DNA from: an uncultured Planctomycetaceae bacterium
Lineage (GTDB): Bacteria; Planctomycetota; Planctomycetia; Planctomycetales; Planctomycetaceae
Direction of reading: 5' to 3'
Length of the DNA stretch: 64,000 nucleotides
NCBI GenBank assembly: GCA_937916515.1
Contig: CALFSX010000277.1
Span: forward strand, 1 to 64,000
Part shown: positions 1 to 7,604 of the stretch, in pieces
Layout: the number at the start of each line of letters is the position of its first letter
Numbering within the stretch: the stretch's first letter is position 1
Notes under the pieces: generated by a model
What the model saw: only the letters and a program-made list of their open reading frames with translations
Databases searched by the model: none
Told to the model about the DNA's origin: nothing
Position numbers and translations under genes: made by a program

Positions 1-164
1 GTGGGATGCGGAACAACGTGGGACGTTCGAATCGCCGAACCGCTCCGTTGTCGCTGCGAACAAGGGCGATGCCCTTGACCCGGTGGCGTGGGATGCGGAA
101 CAACGTGGGACGTTCGAATCGCCGAACCGCTCCGTTGTCGCTACGAACAAGGGCGAAGCCCTTG
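1..164 (+). repeat. Family-1 repeat, tandem pair of 87-bp short units
   Basis: Two copies of an 87-bp unit start at 1 and 88 and differ at only a few bases. Each has the family core (TCGAATCGCCGA, then CTCCGTTGTCGCT) and the AAGGGC..GCCCTT palindrome. Compared with the copies at 5400, 8876, 10065 and 59517, this subtype lacks the tail of about 45 bases between the core and the next palindrome. The array is cut by the left window edge and may continue beyond it. It overlaps the 3' end of the minus-strand amidohydrolase gene. Confidence 0.9.
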
Positions 165-1406
165 TGAGGGCACACTGGAAATTTCAGCCAAAGGCGACAG
201 CAGGGTGGCGTTCAATTGGCTGAAAGAATCGCATTTGCAGGCAATGGTTGTGCCAGCAAGCGGAAGGCCGGTTTGGATGCGGCAGGTGTCTGCTGGAAAG
301 CCCAATGCGTTGGCGGCAGTTGTGGTGATCAACGGCAGCAATTCCCATATGGGTGGCACGCTTGGTTGTCGGCAAATGAATTGCAGTTCTTTCCAGATGC
401 TTAGATCCGGATTCGACGCTTTGCTGTCAGTCCCCAGGACAACGGTGGCTCCCGCATTCATGAGTTTTCGCCAAGGGTGTGGCGAGTGGCCAAAATAGGC
501 GTGAGTGCGAGGACAGTACACGACGGCGACGTTCGGGTGTTTTGCTGCGAAAGCAATTTCGGCGTCACTTAAATAGTTGCAATGAACGGCCAGAGATTTT
601 TTGGCTTGAGCCAGTTTTTGAAGGTACGGCAACACAGACGTCATGCGGCCCAGCGTATCGTCGGCCCACAAATTCATTGATGTCAGAAATTCGAAAAAGC
701 GTCCAGTGCGATCGGACAGTAATTCCACTTCGTCAAGTGTTTCTGCCAAATGCATGGCCACGGGGATCTCATGTTTTATTGCGAGGTCAACAACGGATTC
801 AAACAATTCCGGATGCACACTGTAGGGGGCGTGAGGACTCAGGCCGGAGCAAACCCGGTTGGTTGTGGCTTTGGCAGAGATTGCCACGGACGCTTCGGCG
901 ATGGCCAGTTGCGCGTCGATTGCGTCTTGTCGAAAGCCAATGAGTTCTCGGAAACTGACTGCTGCTGTCAGGTGCCCGTCTGCCGTAGCTGCTTCGATTG
1001 CCTGACGGCCTTCGTTCGATGTTGTGATTTCGCCAGCCAATGCCACGGATTCACGTCGGCATTCTACGACTCCCGTTTGGATGGCGCTGCTGACAAATCC
1101 GCTTTCGGGGTGAGCCATTCGATAACGGATGACCGACCGAATCCAGTCTGGAAACGGATTCGCAGGTGCGATGGGTTCGTCCAGCTTTGAAAATTCCAGG
1201 TGAGTGTGTGCATTGACGAATCGTGGAAGCAATGCCAACGGTTGAATTAACGATCGTTCGTCCGGTGGGACGTCGCCAATTTCGGCGATCGTTCCGTTCA
1301 GCACAGCGATTCGAACGTTGGGCACAGGTTGTTCGCCGGGGGTAATTAGCCACGCAAAGCGATAAACATCTGTGACGGAATTTGCGATGCTGATATGTTC
1401 GGACAC
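141..1406 (-). CDS. Amidohydrolase family metal-dependent deaminase/chlorohydrolase-like protein
   Basis: A 421-residue protein of the cytosine/adenosine-deaminase branch of the amidohydrolase superfamily (MtaD/SsnA/TrzN-like), cytoplasmic. The metal-binding HxH is seen in NAHTHLEF (H67, H69). Further ligand or catalytic motifs follow in order: SPHAPYSVH, AMHLAETLDE, AVHCNYLSD and VLGTDSKAS. The substrate cannot be read from sequence; an aminated nucleoside or purine-like compound (for example the futalosine route) is possible. The start at 1406 gives a normal N-terminal beta domain. The last eight or so residues (SQGLRPCS) and the TAG stop are encoded by the family-1 repeat at 1-164, so the native end was probably replaced. 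No operon partner is obvious; the next gene downstream lies outside the window. Confidence 0.85.
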   Translation of the reverse strand: MSEHISIANSVTDVYRFAWLITPGEQPVPNVRIAVLNGTIAEIGDVPPDERSLIQPLALLPRFVNAHTHLEFSKLDEPIAPANPFPDWIRSVIRYRMAHPESGFVSSAIQTGVVECRRESVALAGEITTSNEGRQAIEAATADGHLTAAVSFRELIGFRQDAIDAQLAIAEASVAISAKATTNRVCSGLSPHAPYSVHPELFESVVDLAIKHEIPVAMHLAETLDEVELLSDRTGRFFEFLTSMNLWADDTLGRMTSVLPYLQKLAQAKKSLAVHCNYLSDAEIAFAAKHPNVAVVYCPRTHAYFGHSPHPWRKLMNAGATVVLGTDSKASNPDLSIWKELQFICRQPSVPPIWELLPLITTTAANALGFPADTCRIQTGLPLAGTTIACKCDSFSQLNATLLSPLAEISSVPSQGLRPCS

Positions 1407-1474
1407 GTCTGGTTTTCCGTCCGTTCAAACTGAAGCAAGGCGAGTTCGCGGAGTCGAGCGATACACTGAAGTGA

Positions 1475-1590
1475 CTAACTGGACAACGCCAAGTCTGAGT
1501 GAGCCGCAGGGCGTTAGCCCCGGTTTTATTCGCAATCCGCACTAACCGGGGCTAACGCCCTGCGGCTGATAGGGGTAGCAGAAACACTGA
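1475..1590. repeat. Family-2 repeat with 23-bp perfect hairpin (copy a)
   Basis: The unit begins CTAACTGGACAACG. It holds a perfect inverted repeat with arms at 1503-1525 and 1544-1566 (GCCGCAGGGCGTTAGCCCCG.. and its complement) and an 18-base loop. A second copy lies at 9008-9122. It lies between the 5' end of the amidohydrolase gene and the 3' end of the ABC ATPase gene, so it could end the ABC transcript. It has no clear U-tract, so that role is inferred. Confidence 0.85.
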
Positions 1591-1641
1591 CCTTTCATTG
1601 AACCTGACGATGTCCAGCCAGGAACTCCCGGCTTTTAAATG

Positions 1642-2571
1642 CTACTGCACCAGGCCTTTGGTAAGTTCCATAAAGGCGGTTTCCAGGTTGACTTCTTCTT
1701 CGCGAAAGAGCGTCAGAGCGAACCCGTTGCTGATCAGGTTTGACGGGATGTCGCTGTAATCTTCGATATCCGCGTTTAAGGTTACTTCCAGAAGCTGCTT
1801 GTTGGTGATGTTGACCTTTTCGACTGAATCGCATTGTTCCAGCAGTTTGCCTGCCGCTTCAACTCGATCTTTGACTCGAATATTCAGCATGATTCTTTGT
1901 CGAGCCTTCTTCATGACTTCGGCAACGTTGCCGTCAACAATCAGGTTGCCCTTTTCAATCATGCCGACTCGAGTACAAACGTCCGCCAATTCAGGCAGAA
2001 TATGGCTGGACACGATTACGGTCTTTTTCATCTCGCCCAGACGCTTCAGCAGGTTGCGAATTTCAATTCGCGCGCGTGGGTCCAGTCCGCTGGCGGGTTC
2101 GTCAAGCAGTAGAACCTGAGGATCGTGAAGCAGAGTTCTTGCCAGGCCGATACGTTGCGTCTGGCCGCGAGACAGTTCGTTGACCATGGCGTCGCGTTTG
2201 AACGACATGTCGACCAGTTCCAGTTTTTCTTCACAGATTTTGCGACGATTGGCCGACGGGATGCGGTAGGTCGCGCAAAAGAATTCCAGATACTCAATGA
2301 CGGTCATGTCGTCGTACACGCCGAAAAAGTCGGGCATGAATCCGACCAGGCGACGGATGTCTTCCTGATTGGTGTAGATCGACTTGCCGCAGATGTACGC
2401 TTCTCCATGATCTGGGTTCAGCAGCGTTGCGATCATGCGCATGGTGGTGGTTTTGCCGGAACCGTTTGGTCCGATAAAGCCAAACACATCACCTTCTTCA
2501 AGCTTCAGGTTGATGTTGTTGACGGCAATCAGGTTGCCGTAACGTTTGGTAAGGTTGCGTGTTTCGATCAT
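1642..2571 (-). CDS. ABC transporter ATP-binding protein (ABC-2 type)
   Basis: A 309-residue cytoplasmic ATPase of the CcmA/YtrB-type ABC family. Walker A GPNGSGKTT is at residues 34-42, the signature LSRGQTQR at about 133-140, Walker B VLLLDEP at about 153-159, and the switch histidine is in VSSHILPEL. The 80-residue C-terminal tail is typical of ABC-2 export ATPases. It follows the 772-residue membrane protein on the same strand with a 42-bp gap, so the two are probably co-transcribed. No classical ABC-2 permease is next to it; the two membrane segments of the upstream protein, or a gene elsewhere, may fill that role. The start at 2571 puts the typical N-terminal strand (MIETRNLTKRYG) directly at the beginning. 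Confidence 0.92.
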   Translation of the reverse strand: MIETRNLTKRYGNLIAVNNINLKLEEGDVFGFIGPNGSGKTTTMRMIATLLNPDHGEAYICGKSIYTNQEDIRRLVGFMPDFFGVYDDMTVIEYLEFFCATYRIPSANRRKICEEKLELVDMSFKRDAMVNELSRGQTQRIGLARTLLHDPQVLLLDEPASGLDPRARIEIRNLLKRLGEMKKTVIVSSHILPELADVCTRVGMIEKGNLIVDGNVAEVMKKARQRIMLNIRVKDRVEAAGKLLEQCDSVEKVNITNKQLLEVTLNADIEDYSDIPSNLISNGFALTLFREEEVNLETAFMELTKGLVQ

Positions 2572-2613
2572 CTTGTTGAACTTCCGATGATTGTCGGCGG
2601 TATTCGGCGACTG

Positions 2614-4932
2614 TCAGTTTTCTTCGTTGTCGGATATTTCGGTCGCTGCGGCTTTCGCTTCCGCCGCCTTTTTTGCGTCTTCTTCTGTGGGCGCCAGTTT
2701 TTCTGATGGTCTGCGACTAACGGGCAGCAGCAGTCGAACAAACGTCTTTGAATTGGTTACCGGAATTTTGGTGCCGTTCATCGACAATGATGTCGCGGGG
2801 GCATCGATGACCCCAATTGCGACTGCGTGATTCAGCCGAATGGTATCGCTTAGTTCCATGCGATTCAGCAGGTCCTGAGAAAGCCCTACATAGTTAACTC
2901 CCCCGGCAACATTGTAAAACGTGGCCATTGTCAGCATGTATTGAAGGTCTGTGGACTTGGCGTTGTAAGGAGTGATTTCCTGACTGGTGCCTCGATTGGA
3001 ATCTGTAGAATTGACCTTTACCAGGCGAGAACCATTCAGGAATCCTTTCAGGTCGGACGCCGCAACCGAACTGGATTTGGAATCCCAGATCTGCCCGGGT
3101 TCCAGTACCAGTTCGCCACCGGAATTTGTCATTCGGTAGACTCGGTTGCCGTGCATGACCATGAAGTCAGAAATTGGAAACGGCAGATTGTGAGTAAAGG
3201 TGCCATCCAATAGTCCGAACCCGGACACGTTCAGGTTAGTCTTGATTAGAGGCTCTTTGCTTGCCGAATGCCATTCGGCGAACAGCTGTCGCGAACCATC
3301 TGTCAGCAGTGGAATTCCGGTCAACGTGTTCTGTTGATCGTCTGAATGAGTATACGTTTGGCGACTGAGGCCAATTCCGCCCGTGCGATACATGCCTCCA
3401 TAAACGTCTTCCGGGCGACCGGACCACATCAGACTGCAGGATTCGCCGTTGGATTCAAGTGAAGCAGGCGTGGCTGTAATTTCTGCCTTCATCGTTTGCG
3501 GCGATGAAATACTCATCCACGACTTTACGTCCAGAAACGATCGGTCACCGTCGGCGGTTACGTCAACGATATGCAGTTCGTTTAACTGAGTTGTGGTGTT
3601 TGTTCCGAGAGCCCAGACTGTTCCAGCGACACCGCCGACGATCAGAATCGGAAATGTGACCCACGTGAGGTGTGGTTTTTTTAGTATGCGAGTGACAAGG
3701 TAATAGTCCACTGGCCCGATCAAAATCAGCCAGCCAACCATCATGGCCATGATGCTCCAGGTTGACCATGTTCCCGATTCAGGAACAGCGTCGATGGTTG
3801 CCATCATTTGAGTTGAGACGTCAGAAATTCCAGATTGTGAAATCCTTGATGAACGCGACGACACGCCGGTCTTTCGAGTCAGCTTTTCGCCAAACAGCAG
3901 GATCTCGTACAGCTGTGGCAGTGAATTCCAAACGCTGACTGGTGGTTTGTTAAGGTCCACTGCGACCATTGTGACCAGGCCGGTTCCCACACTTTGAGTG
4001 CTGATGATGGGACCATTCAGCGAGTCTACTTCGCGGATGCTTTGGCCACTTTGCAGAATTGCCATCGGCACCGTTCGGCGGTTTGTTTCCAGGCGGCTGC
4101 CACCAGACACGTAGCTTTGCAGGCTTGTCAAAGAGCGGATTGATACGGGTTCCGGCAGGATTTCGAAATACGTGTTCAGCCATTGGCCGATAGCTGATTC
4201 CGATAGCTCCTTGACGTTGTCTCCCGTGGTGACCAGCAGGCGCCCGCCATCGCGAACCCACTGCTTCAGCGTTTCTGCCTGAGCGTCTGTGGTGGCGAAC
4301 GAATCGGAAAGCAGCAGAAAGTCGATCGCGTCCAGTCCTCGAGCGTCTTCCGGAAATTCCGACAGCGAAGAGATTGTCGCTCCTTCAAGGATCGGGCGGT
4401 TTTCGGAGATCACGTCGGCGTTTCGAAGCAGTTCTTCCACGCCAGCCGGCTTGCCAACTGACATCAGCAATGGAACGTCCAGCTTGTACAACTTCAATCT
4501 GTTTTGTATGGCGATGTCGGGGTCGTCCGGGGAGACGTCTTCTCCGTGAGCAATCGATTTGCGGCAGAGCACTTTGCCGGATTCTGCGACGATAAATACG
4601 GAGCCGGTTCCCGCCAGGCGTCCGCAGCAGGCAAGACCGTTTAGTGCAATGGTGCCGTCTTTTTCAACGGTGCCTTTTGCCAGAATCTGACGGCATGTGT
4701 CGCCTCGCGGATCTGCAAAGTCAGCCACAAGTTCGACTGTTTCTCCACCCGTTAAGTTGCTGGCTGTGGCACGCACGGGCAGCCATTTGCCGACTTTGGC
4801 GATTCCCTGATAGCCGAGTTCCAGTGAGTTCCATTCACCCGCCGACGTGGTATCCGCGACGGCGAATAGCGCAAGGCAACCGATCGTGAGTGAGTAAATC
4901 AGTCGAGATGCGGAATTGGGGAGCAAAAACAC
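2614..4932 (-). CDS. Large secreted/membrane protein, ABC-associated, function unknown
   Basis: A 772-residue protein with a signal peptide (residues 1 to ~31, ending near TSAGEW) and a long extracytoplasmic N-terminal half. A GATase/DUF4350-like stretch (LDAIDFLLLSDSF.., QWVRDGGRLLVTTGDN) is followed by two membrane segments around 380-440 (MAMMVGWLILIGPVDYYLV and FPILIVGGVAGTVWAL), then another extracytoplasmic part. The C-terminus is low-complexity, rich in Ala, Lys and Glu. The pattern GPVDYYLVTRILKKPHLTW recurs in planctomycete proteins next to ABC ATPases (recalled family knowledge). It precedes the ABC ATPase by 42 bp on the same strand, which suggests one envelope system, perhaps gliding/export-like. 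I cannot assign a reaction. Confidence 0.85.
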   Translation of the reverse strand: MFLLPNSASRLIYSLTIGCLALFAVADTTSAGEWNSLELGYQGIAKVGKWLPVRATASNLTGGETVELVADFADPRGDTCRQILAKGTVEKDGTIALNGLACCGRLAGTGSVFIVAESGKVLCRKSIAHGEDVSPDDPDIAIQNRLKLYKLDVPLLMSVGKPAGVEELLRNADVISENRPILEGATISSLSEFPEDARGLDAIDFLLLSDSFATTDAQAETLKQWVRDGGRLLVTTGDNVKELSESAIGQWLNTYFEILPEPVSIRSLTSLQSYVSGGSRLETNRRTVPMAILQSGQSIREVDSLNGPIISTQSVGTGLVTMVAVDLNKPPVSVWNSLPQLYEILLFGEKLTRKTGVSSRSSRISQSGISDVSTQMMATIDAVPESGTWSTWSIMAMMVGWLILIGPVDYYLVTRILKKPHLTWVTFPILIVGGVAGTVWALGTNTTTQLNELHIVDVTADGDRSFLDVKSWMSISSPQTMKAEITATPASLESNGESCSLMWSGRPEDVYGGMYRTGGIGLSRQTYTHSDDQQNTLTGIPLLTDGSRQLFAEWHSASKEPLIKTNLNVSGFGLLDGTFTHNLPFPISDFMVMHGNRVYRMTNSGGELVLEPGQIWDSKSSSVAASDLKGFLNGSRLVKVNSTDSNRGTSQEITPYNAKSTDLQYMLTMATFYNVAGGVNYVGLSQDLLNRMELSDTIRLNHAVAIGVIDAPATSLSMNGTKIPVTNSKTFVRLLLPVSRRPSEKLAPTEEDAKKAAEAKAAATEISDNEEN

Positions 4933-5394
4933 AGAAGTTTTCCAATGAAATCGATCTGGACGTGGCTAACACCCAGTGTTCACGTTTGTGATAAACCGTC
5001 CAGCCTTAGTTGGGCAGTTGTGCCAATTTGGCCGCCTCAGCCAACCTGCATAACGGCAAACTCGGTTTCAGCCACACTCACGCAACAATAAACGGCCAGC
5101 GAAATAGCTGGGCGCAACGTCCCTCAGGCTTCGATACGCTGCCAAAACGGTCTCTGAGGGCGCAAAGTCGGTTCGCCTGGCGGAATTCCACGATTCCCGC
5201 CATACACAGACCTCATACACTATACACTTTCGTCGGAACCTGGATGTTGTGGCTGGTCACATTGCGACGTGACCGATTTTAACGAATTCATAATGCCAAA
5301 CCGCAAATTCAGAGTTGTGGACCCTTTGAGATCTTTCCGATTGCCCGGTAGCTTGTACGCATGGTCGAACAGATTATTTTGCCGTCAATTTTGT
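4933..5394. other. Intergenic region, divergent promoters expected
   Basis: A gene-free stretch between the minus-strand membrane protein and the repeat before the histidine kinase. The short open frames here have no recognisable composition or ribosome site. No hairpin or tRNA was seen. Promoters for the minus-strand operon should lie near 4940-5000, but I could not place boxes with confidence. Confidence 0.5.
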
Positions 5395-5537
5395 GACACC
5401 TAACAAGGGCTTCGCCCTTGCCCCAGTGGCGTGGTTGGCTGGAAGACATGGAAGGCTCGAATCGCCGAGCCGCGACGTTGTCGCTACGACCAACATGCGC
5501 GCACCGTGCGTACATCATTTCAAGTAAGACACCTAAC
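5395..5537 (+). repeat. Family-1 dispersed repeat, full copy with 10-bp flanking direct repeat
   Basis: A full unit: it starts in CTAAC at 5400, has the palindrome AAGGGCTTCGCCCTT, the core CTCGAATCGCCGAGCC..GTTGTCGCTACGA, a tail with the hairpin-prone GCGCGCACCGTGCG, and ends in CTAAC at 5533. The identical ten bases GACACCTAAC occur at 5395-5404 and 5528-5537. The period between the CTAAC ends is 133 bp. It lies just before the histidine kinase start. Confidence 0.9.
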
Positions 5538-5553
5538 GTCAGCAGCTTACAAC

Positions 5554-6915
5554 GTGACAGAGACTTCCGAAGATCAGAATGTTACGTCGCCCGACGCGAT
5601 TGTAGACCCGTTTGCTCGTGAGCTTCGTGCTGAATCAATCACGGTCCGCATTCGTTGGTTTGGCCTGGCTGTTGGCTACCTGCTGGTCAACGTGGGAGAC
5701 CTGATTAACGCTGCCGATCGAGGTTCTGAAAAGCTGGAACTGAACGCGATTCTGGCAGTGGGGGCCGTCTATGCAATGATTGATACTGTTCGCAGCAGGA
5801 AAGGAAAAGTGCTGCTGGCAGAATTTCGGATCATCATCAGCTTGATGGAAGCTTTGTTTATTGGGCTGCTTTGCTATTTCGATGCCGGTATCAGCAGTCC
5901 GTTTCGGTTCTACTATTTTCTGTCACTGCTGGTGTGTGCGATTCGGCATACACCGATGCTGACTTTCGCTACGTTTGGTCTGCACGCATTAAGCTACAGC
6001 ATTCTTGGCTTAATGTCCGGGCCTACTCGGCCTGGCGACGGCATTCAGATGATTCTGACGCTGGTTTTTCTTGGCTGGGCCGCGTGGGCAATTATCGCGT
6101 TAACGGGACTTCTGAAAACGGCAGGCAATCGCTTAAAACAGCTGAACAGCGAACTGCTTGATAACCAGGTTCATCTGGAAGGTCGGATTAAAGAACGAAC
6201 AAGAGACCTGCAGGAGTCTCAGGCGCTGCTGGTGCAGCAGGAAAAGCAGGCGGCCTTCGGATTATTGGCAGCCGGTATTGCTCATGAAGTTGGCAATCCT
6301 CTGGCTTCGATCAGTTCGATTGTGCAGCTGCTTGCGCGGCGAACAACAGATGACTACACCGTCGAACGTTTGACCATGGTTCAGGGCCAGCTGGCTCGGA
6401 TTCAACGAACATTGCAGGAACTGGTTGGCTTCAGTCGGCCTGCCAGCCAGCAGGCGATTCTTGTGGACGTGCACGCTGCCATCAACGATGCTCTGAACAT
6501 TGCCAAGTACTACAAACGATGGAAAGGCAAACGGGTCAATACGGAATTCGACCCGGACATCAAGGCGATCAGAACCATCTATGATCAGCTTGTGCAGGTC
6601 ATTCTGAATCTGGTGCTGAATGCACTGGACGCCACCGAAGAGGGAGCCGCCATTAACGTGACCACAAATGTTATTGAAGAAGATGGCGAACAAAAAATTG
6701 CCATTCATATTGCCGACGAAGGCCACGGCATTGCCGTTGAAGATCAGGAACAAATCTTCGAACCGTATTTTACCACCAAAGTTACCGGTACAGGACTGGG
6801 TTTGTTTGTTTGTCGCCAACTGGTGCAACAGGAACTGAAGGGCGATATTACTCTTGTGGAATCGAATGCAGCAGGCACAGAATTTTGCATCGCGATTCCA
6901 TCCATCAAGCCCTGA
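5554..6915 (+). CDS. Membrane-bound sensor histidine kinase
   Basis: An inner-membrane histidine kinase of 454 residues. An N-terminal bundle of about five to six membrane helices (for example residues ~30-50, ~95-140 and ~165-185) is followed by a coiled-coil linker (RTRDLQESQALLVQQEKQ). The HisKA box has phospho-acceptor His244 in AHEVGNPLASIS, and the HATPase domain shows N box NLVLNALDA, G1 DEGHGIA, F box FEPYFTTK and G2 GTGLGLF. The longest frame opens at 5431 inside the repeat, but the first 41 codons would be repeat sequence. GTG at 5554, just past the repeat, is the better start, though no strong ribosome site is visible. No response regulator is adjacent, so it is an orphan kinase whose partner is unknown. 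Confidence 0.88.
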   Translation: MTETSEDQNVTSPDAIVDPFARELRAESITVRIRWFGLAVGYLLVNVGDLINAADRGSEKLELNAILAVGAVYAMIDTVRSRKGKVLLAEFRIIISLMEALFIGLLCYFDAGISSPFRFYYFLSLLVCAIRHTPMLTFATFGLHALSYSILGLMSGPTRPGDGIQMILTLVFLGWAAWAIIALTGLLKTAGNRLKQLNSELLDNQVHLEGRIKERTRDLQESQALLVQQEKQAAFGLLAAGIAHEVGNPLASISSIVQLLARRTTDDYTVERLTMVQGQLARIQRTLQELVGFSRPASQQAILVDVHAAINDALNIAKYYKRWKGKRVNTEFDPDIKAIRTIYDQLVQVILNLVLNALDATEEGAAINVTTNVIEEDGEQKIAIHIADEGHGIAVEDQEQIFEPYFTTKVTGTGLGLFVCRQLVQQELKGDITLVESNAAGTEFCIAIPSIKP

Positions 6916-7047
6916 CTCCGCGAAGACCAGTCGCTGGTTGAGTTGCTGCCGGTGGGCCGTTGTTGCCTCAGGTGGTGATTTCGTTTTCCGGTGAAATGTT
7001 TTGTCGTACAGGTTTAGTTCAAGTCAGCAAAAGGCAGCTCACTCATC

Positions 7048-7476
7048 ATGAAGGCCAAAGTAAAACGCGATCAACTGAAGGCAGGTGAAGTTCTTTGCGA
7101 TCATTGTACGGGGCAGTGTTGTCGCTACTTTGCATTGCCCATTGAAGCTCCCGCGACCTGGGAAGACTACAATCACATTCGCTGGTACATGATGCACGGA
7201 TCAGTCAGCGTGTTTGTGGAAGGCGAAACGTGGTACATCATGGTCTTCGCAGACTGCAAGCATCTTCAAAGCGATTACCGCTGTGGAGCGTATGAGACTC
7301 GGCCTGACATTTGCCGAACCTACACCACAGATGAGTGCGAATACGACAACGATGCCCCGTATGATCAGCTGTTCGAAACACCGGAGCAAATCTGGGAGTA
7401 CGCTCATGCTGTGCTGCCGCCCAGGCTAAGACGAACAGAAAACGATCCCGTCAGTCTTCCCGTGGTTTCCGTTTAA
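7048..7476 (+). CDS. YkgJ family cysteine-cluster protein
   Basis: A 142-residue cytoplasmic protein of the YkgJ/UPF0153 zinc- or iron-chelating family. The cysteine pattern is clear: CDHCTGQCCR near residue 17, CKHL at ~71, YRCGAYETRPDICR at ~79 and DECEY at ~98. The family is thought to bind a metal through these cysteines; its reaction is not known. Planctomycete members often have an intact HIRWYMMHGSV segment, as here. It starts at ATG 7048, about 130 bp after the kinase, and lies 128 bp before the glycosyltransferase. All three are on the same strand but need not form an operon. Confidence 0.88.
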   Translation: MKAKVKRDQLKAGEVLCDHCTGQCCRYFALPIEAPATWEDYNHIRWYMMHGSVSVFVEGETWYIMVFADCKHLQSDYRCGAYETRPDICRTYTTDECEYDNDAPYDQLFETPEQIWEYAHAVLPPRLRRTENDPVSLPVVSV

Positions 7477-7604
7477 AGCGGTATCGCAAGTTGATCGATG
7501 GTTTTATTCGTGATCGACTGTTCAGTGTGTGACCACAACATGAATTGCAAACTGCCGTTCTTAAAGTACATATCCGCCCAATAGAATTCCGGAGTTCCAT
7601 TGCC

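Noticed and set aside
1-164. Tandem 87-bp units as a CRISPR array
   Set aside because: No unique spacers separate the units; the repeats are direct and nearly complete copies of each other.
5010-5282. Open frame of 90 codons upstream of the repeat
   Set aside because: No ribosome site and no match to any pattern I know.
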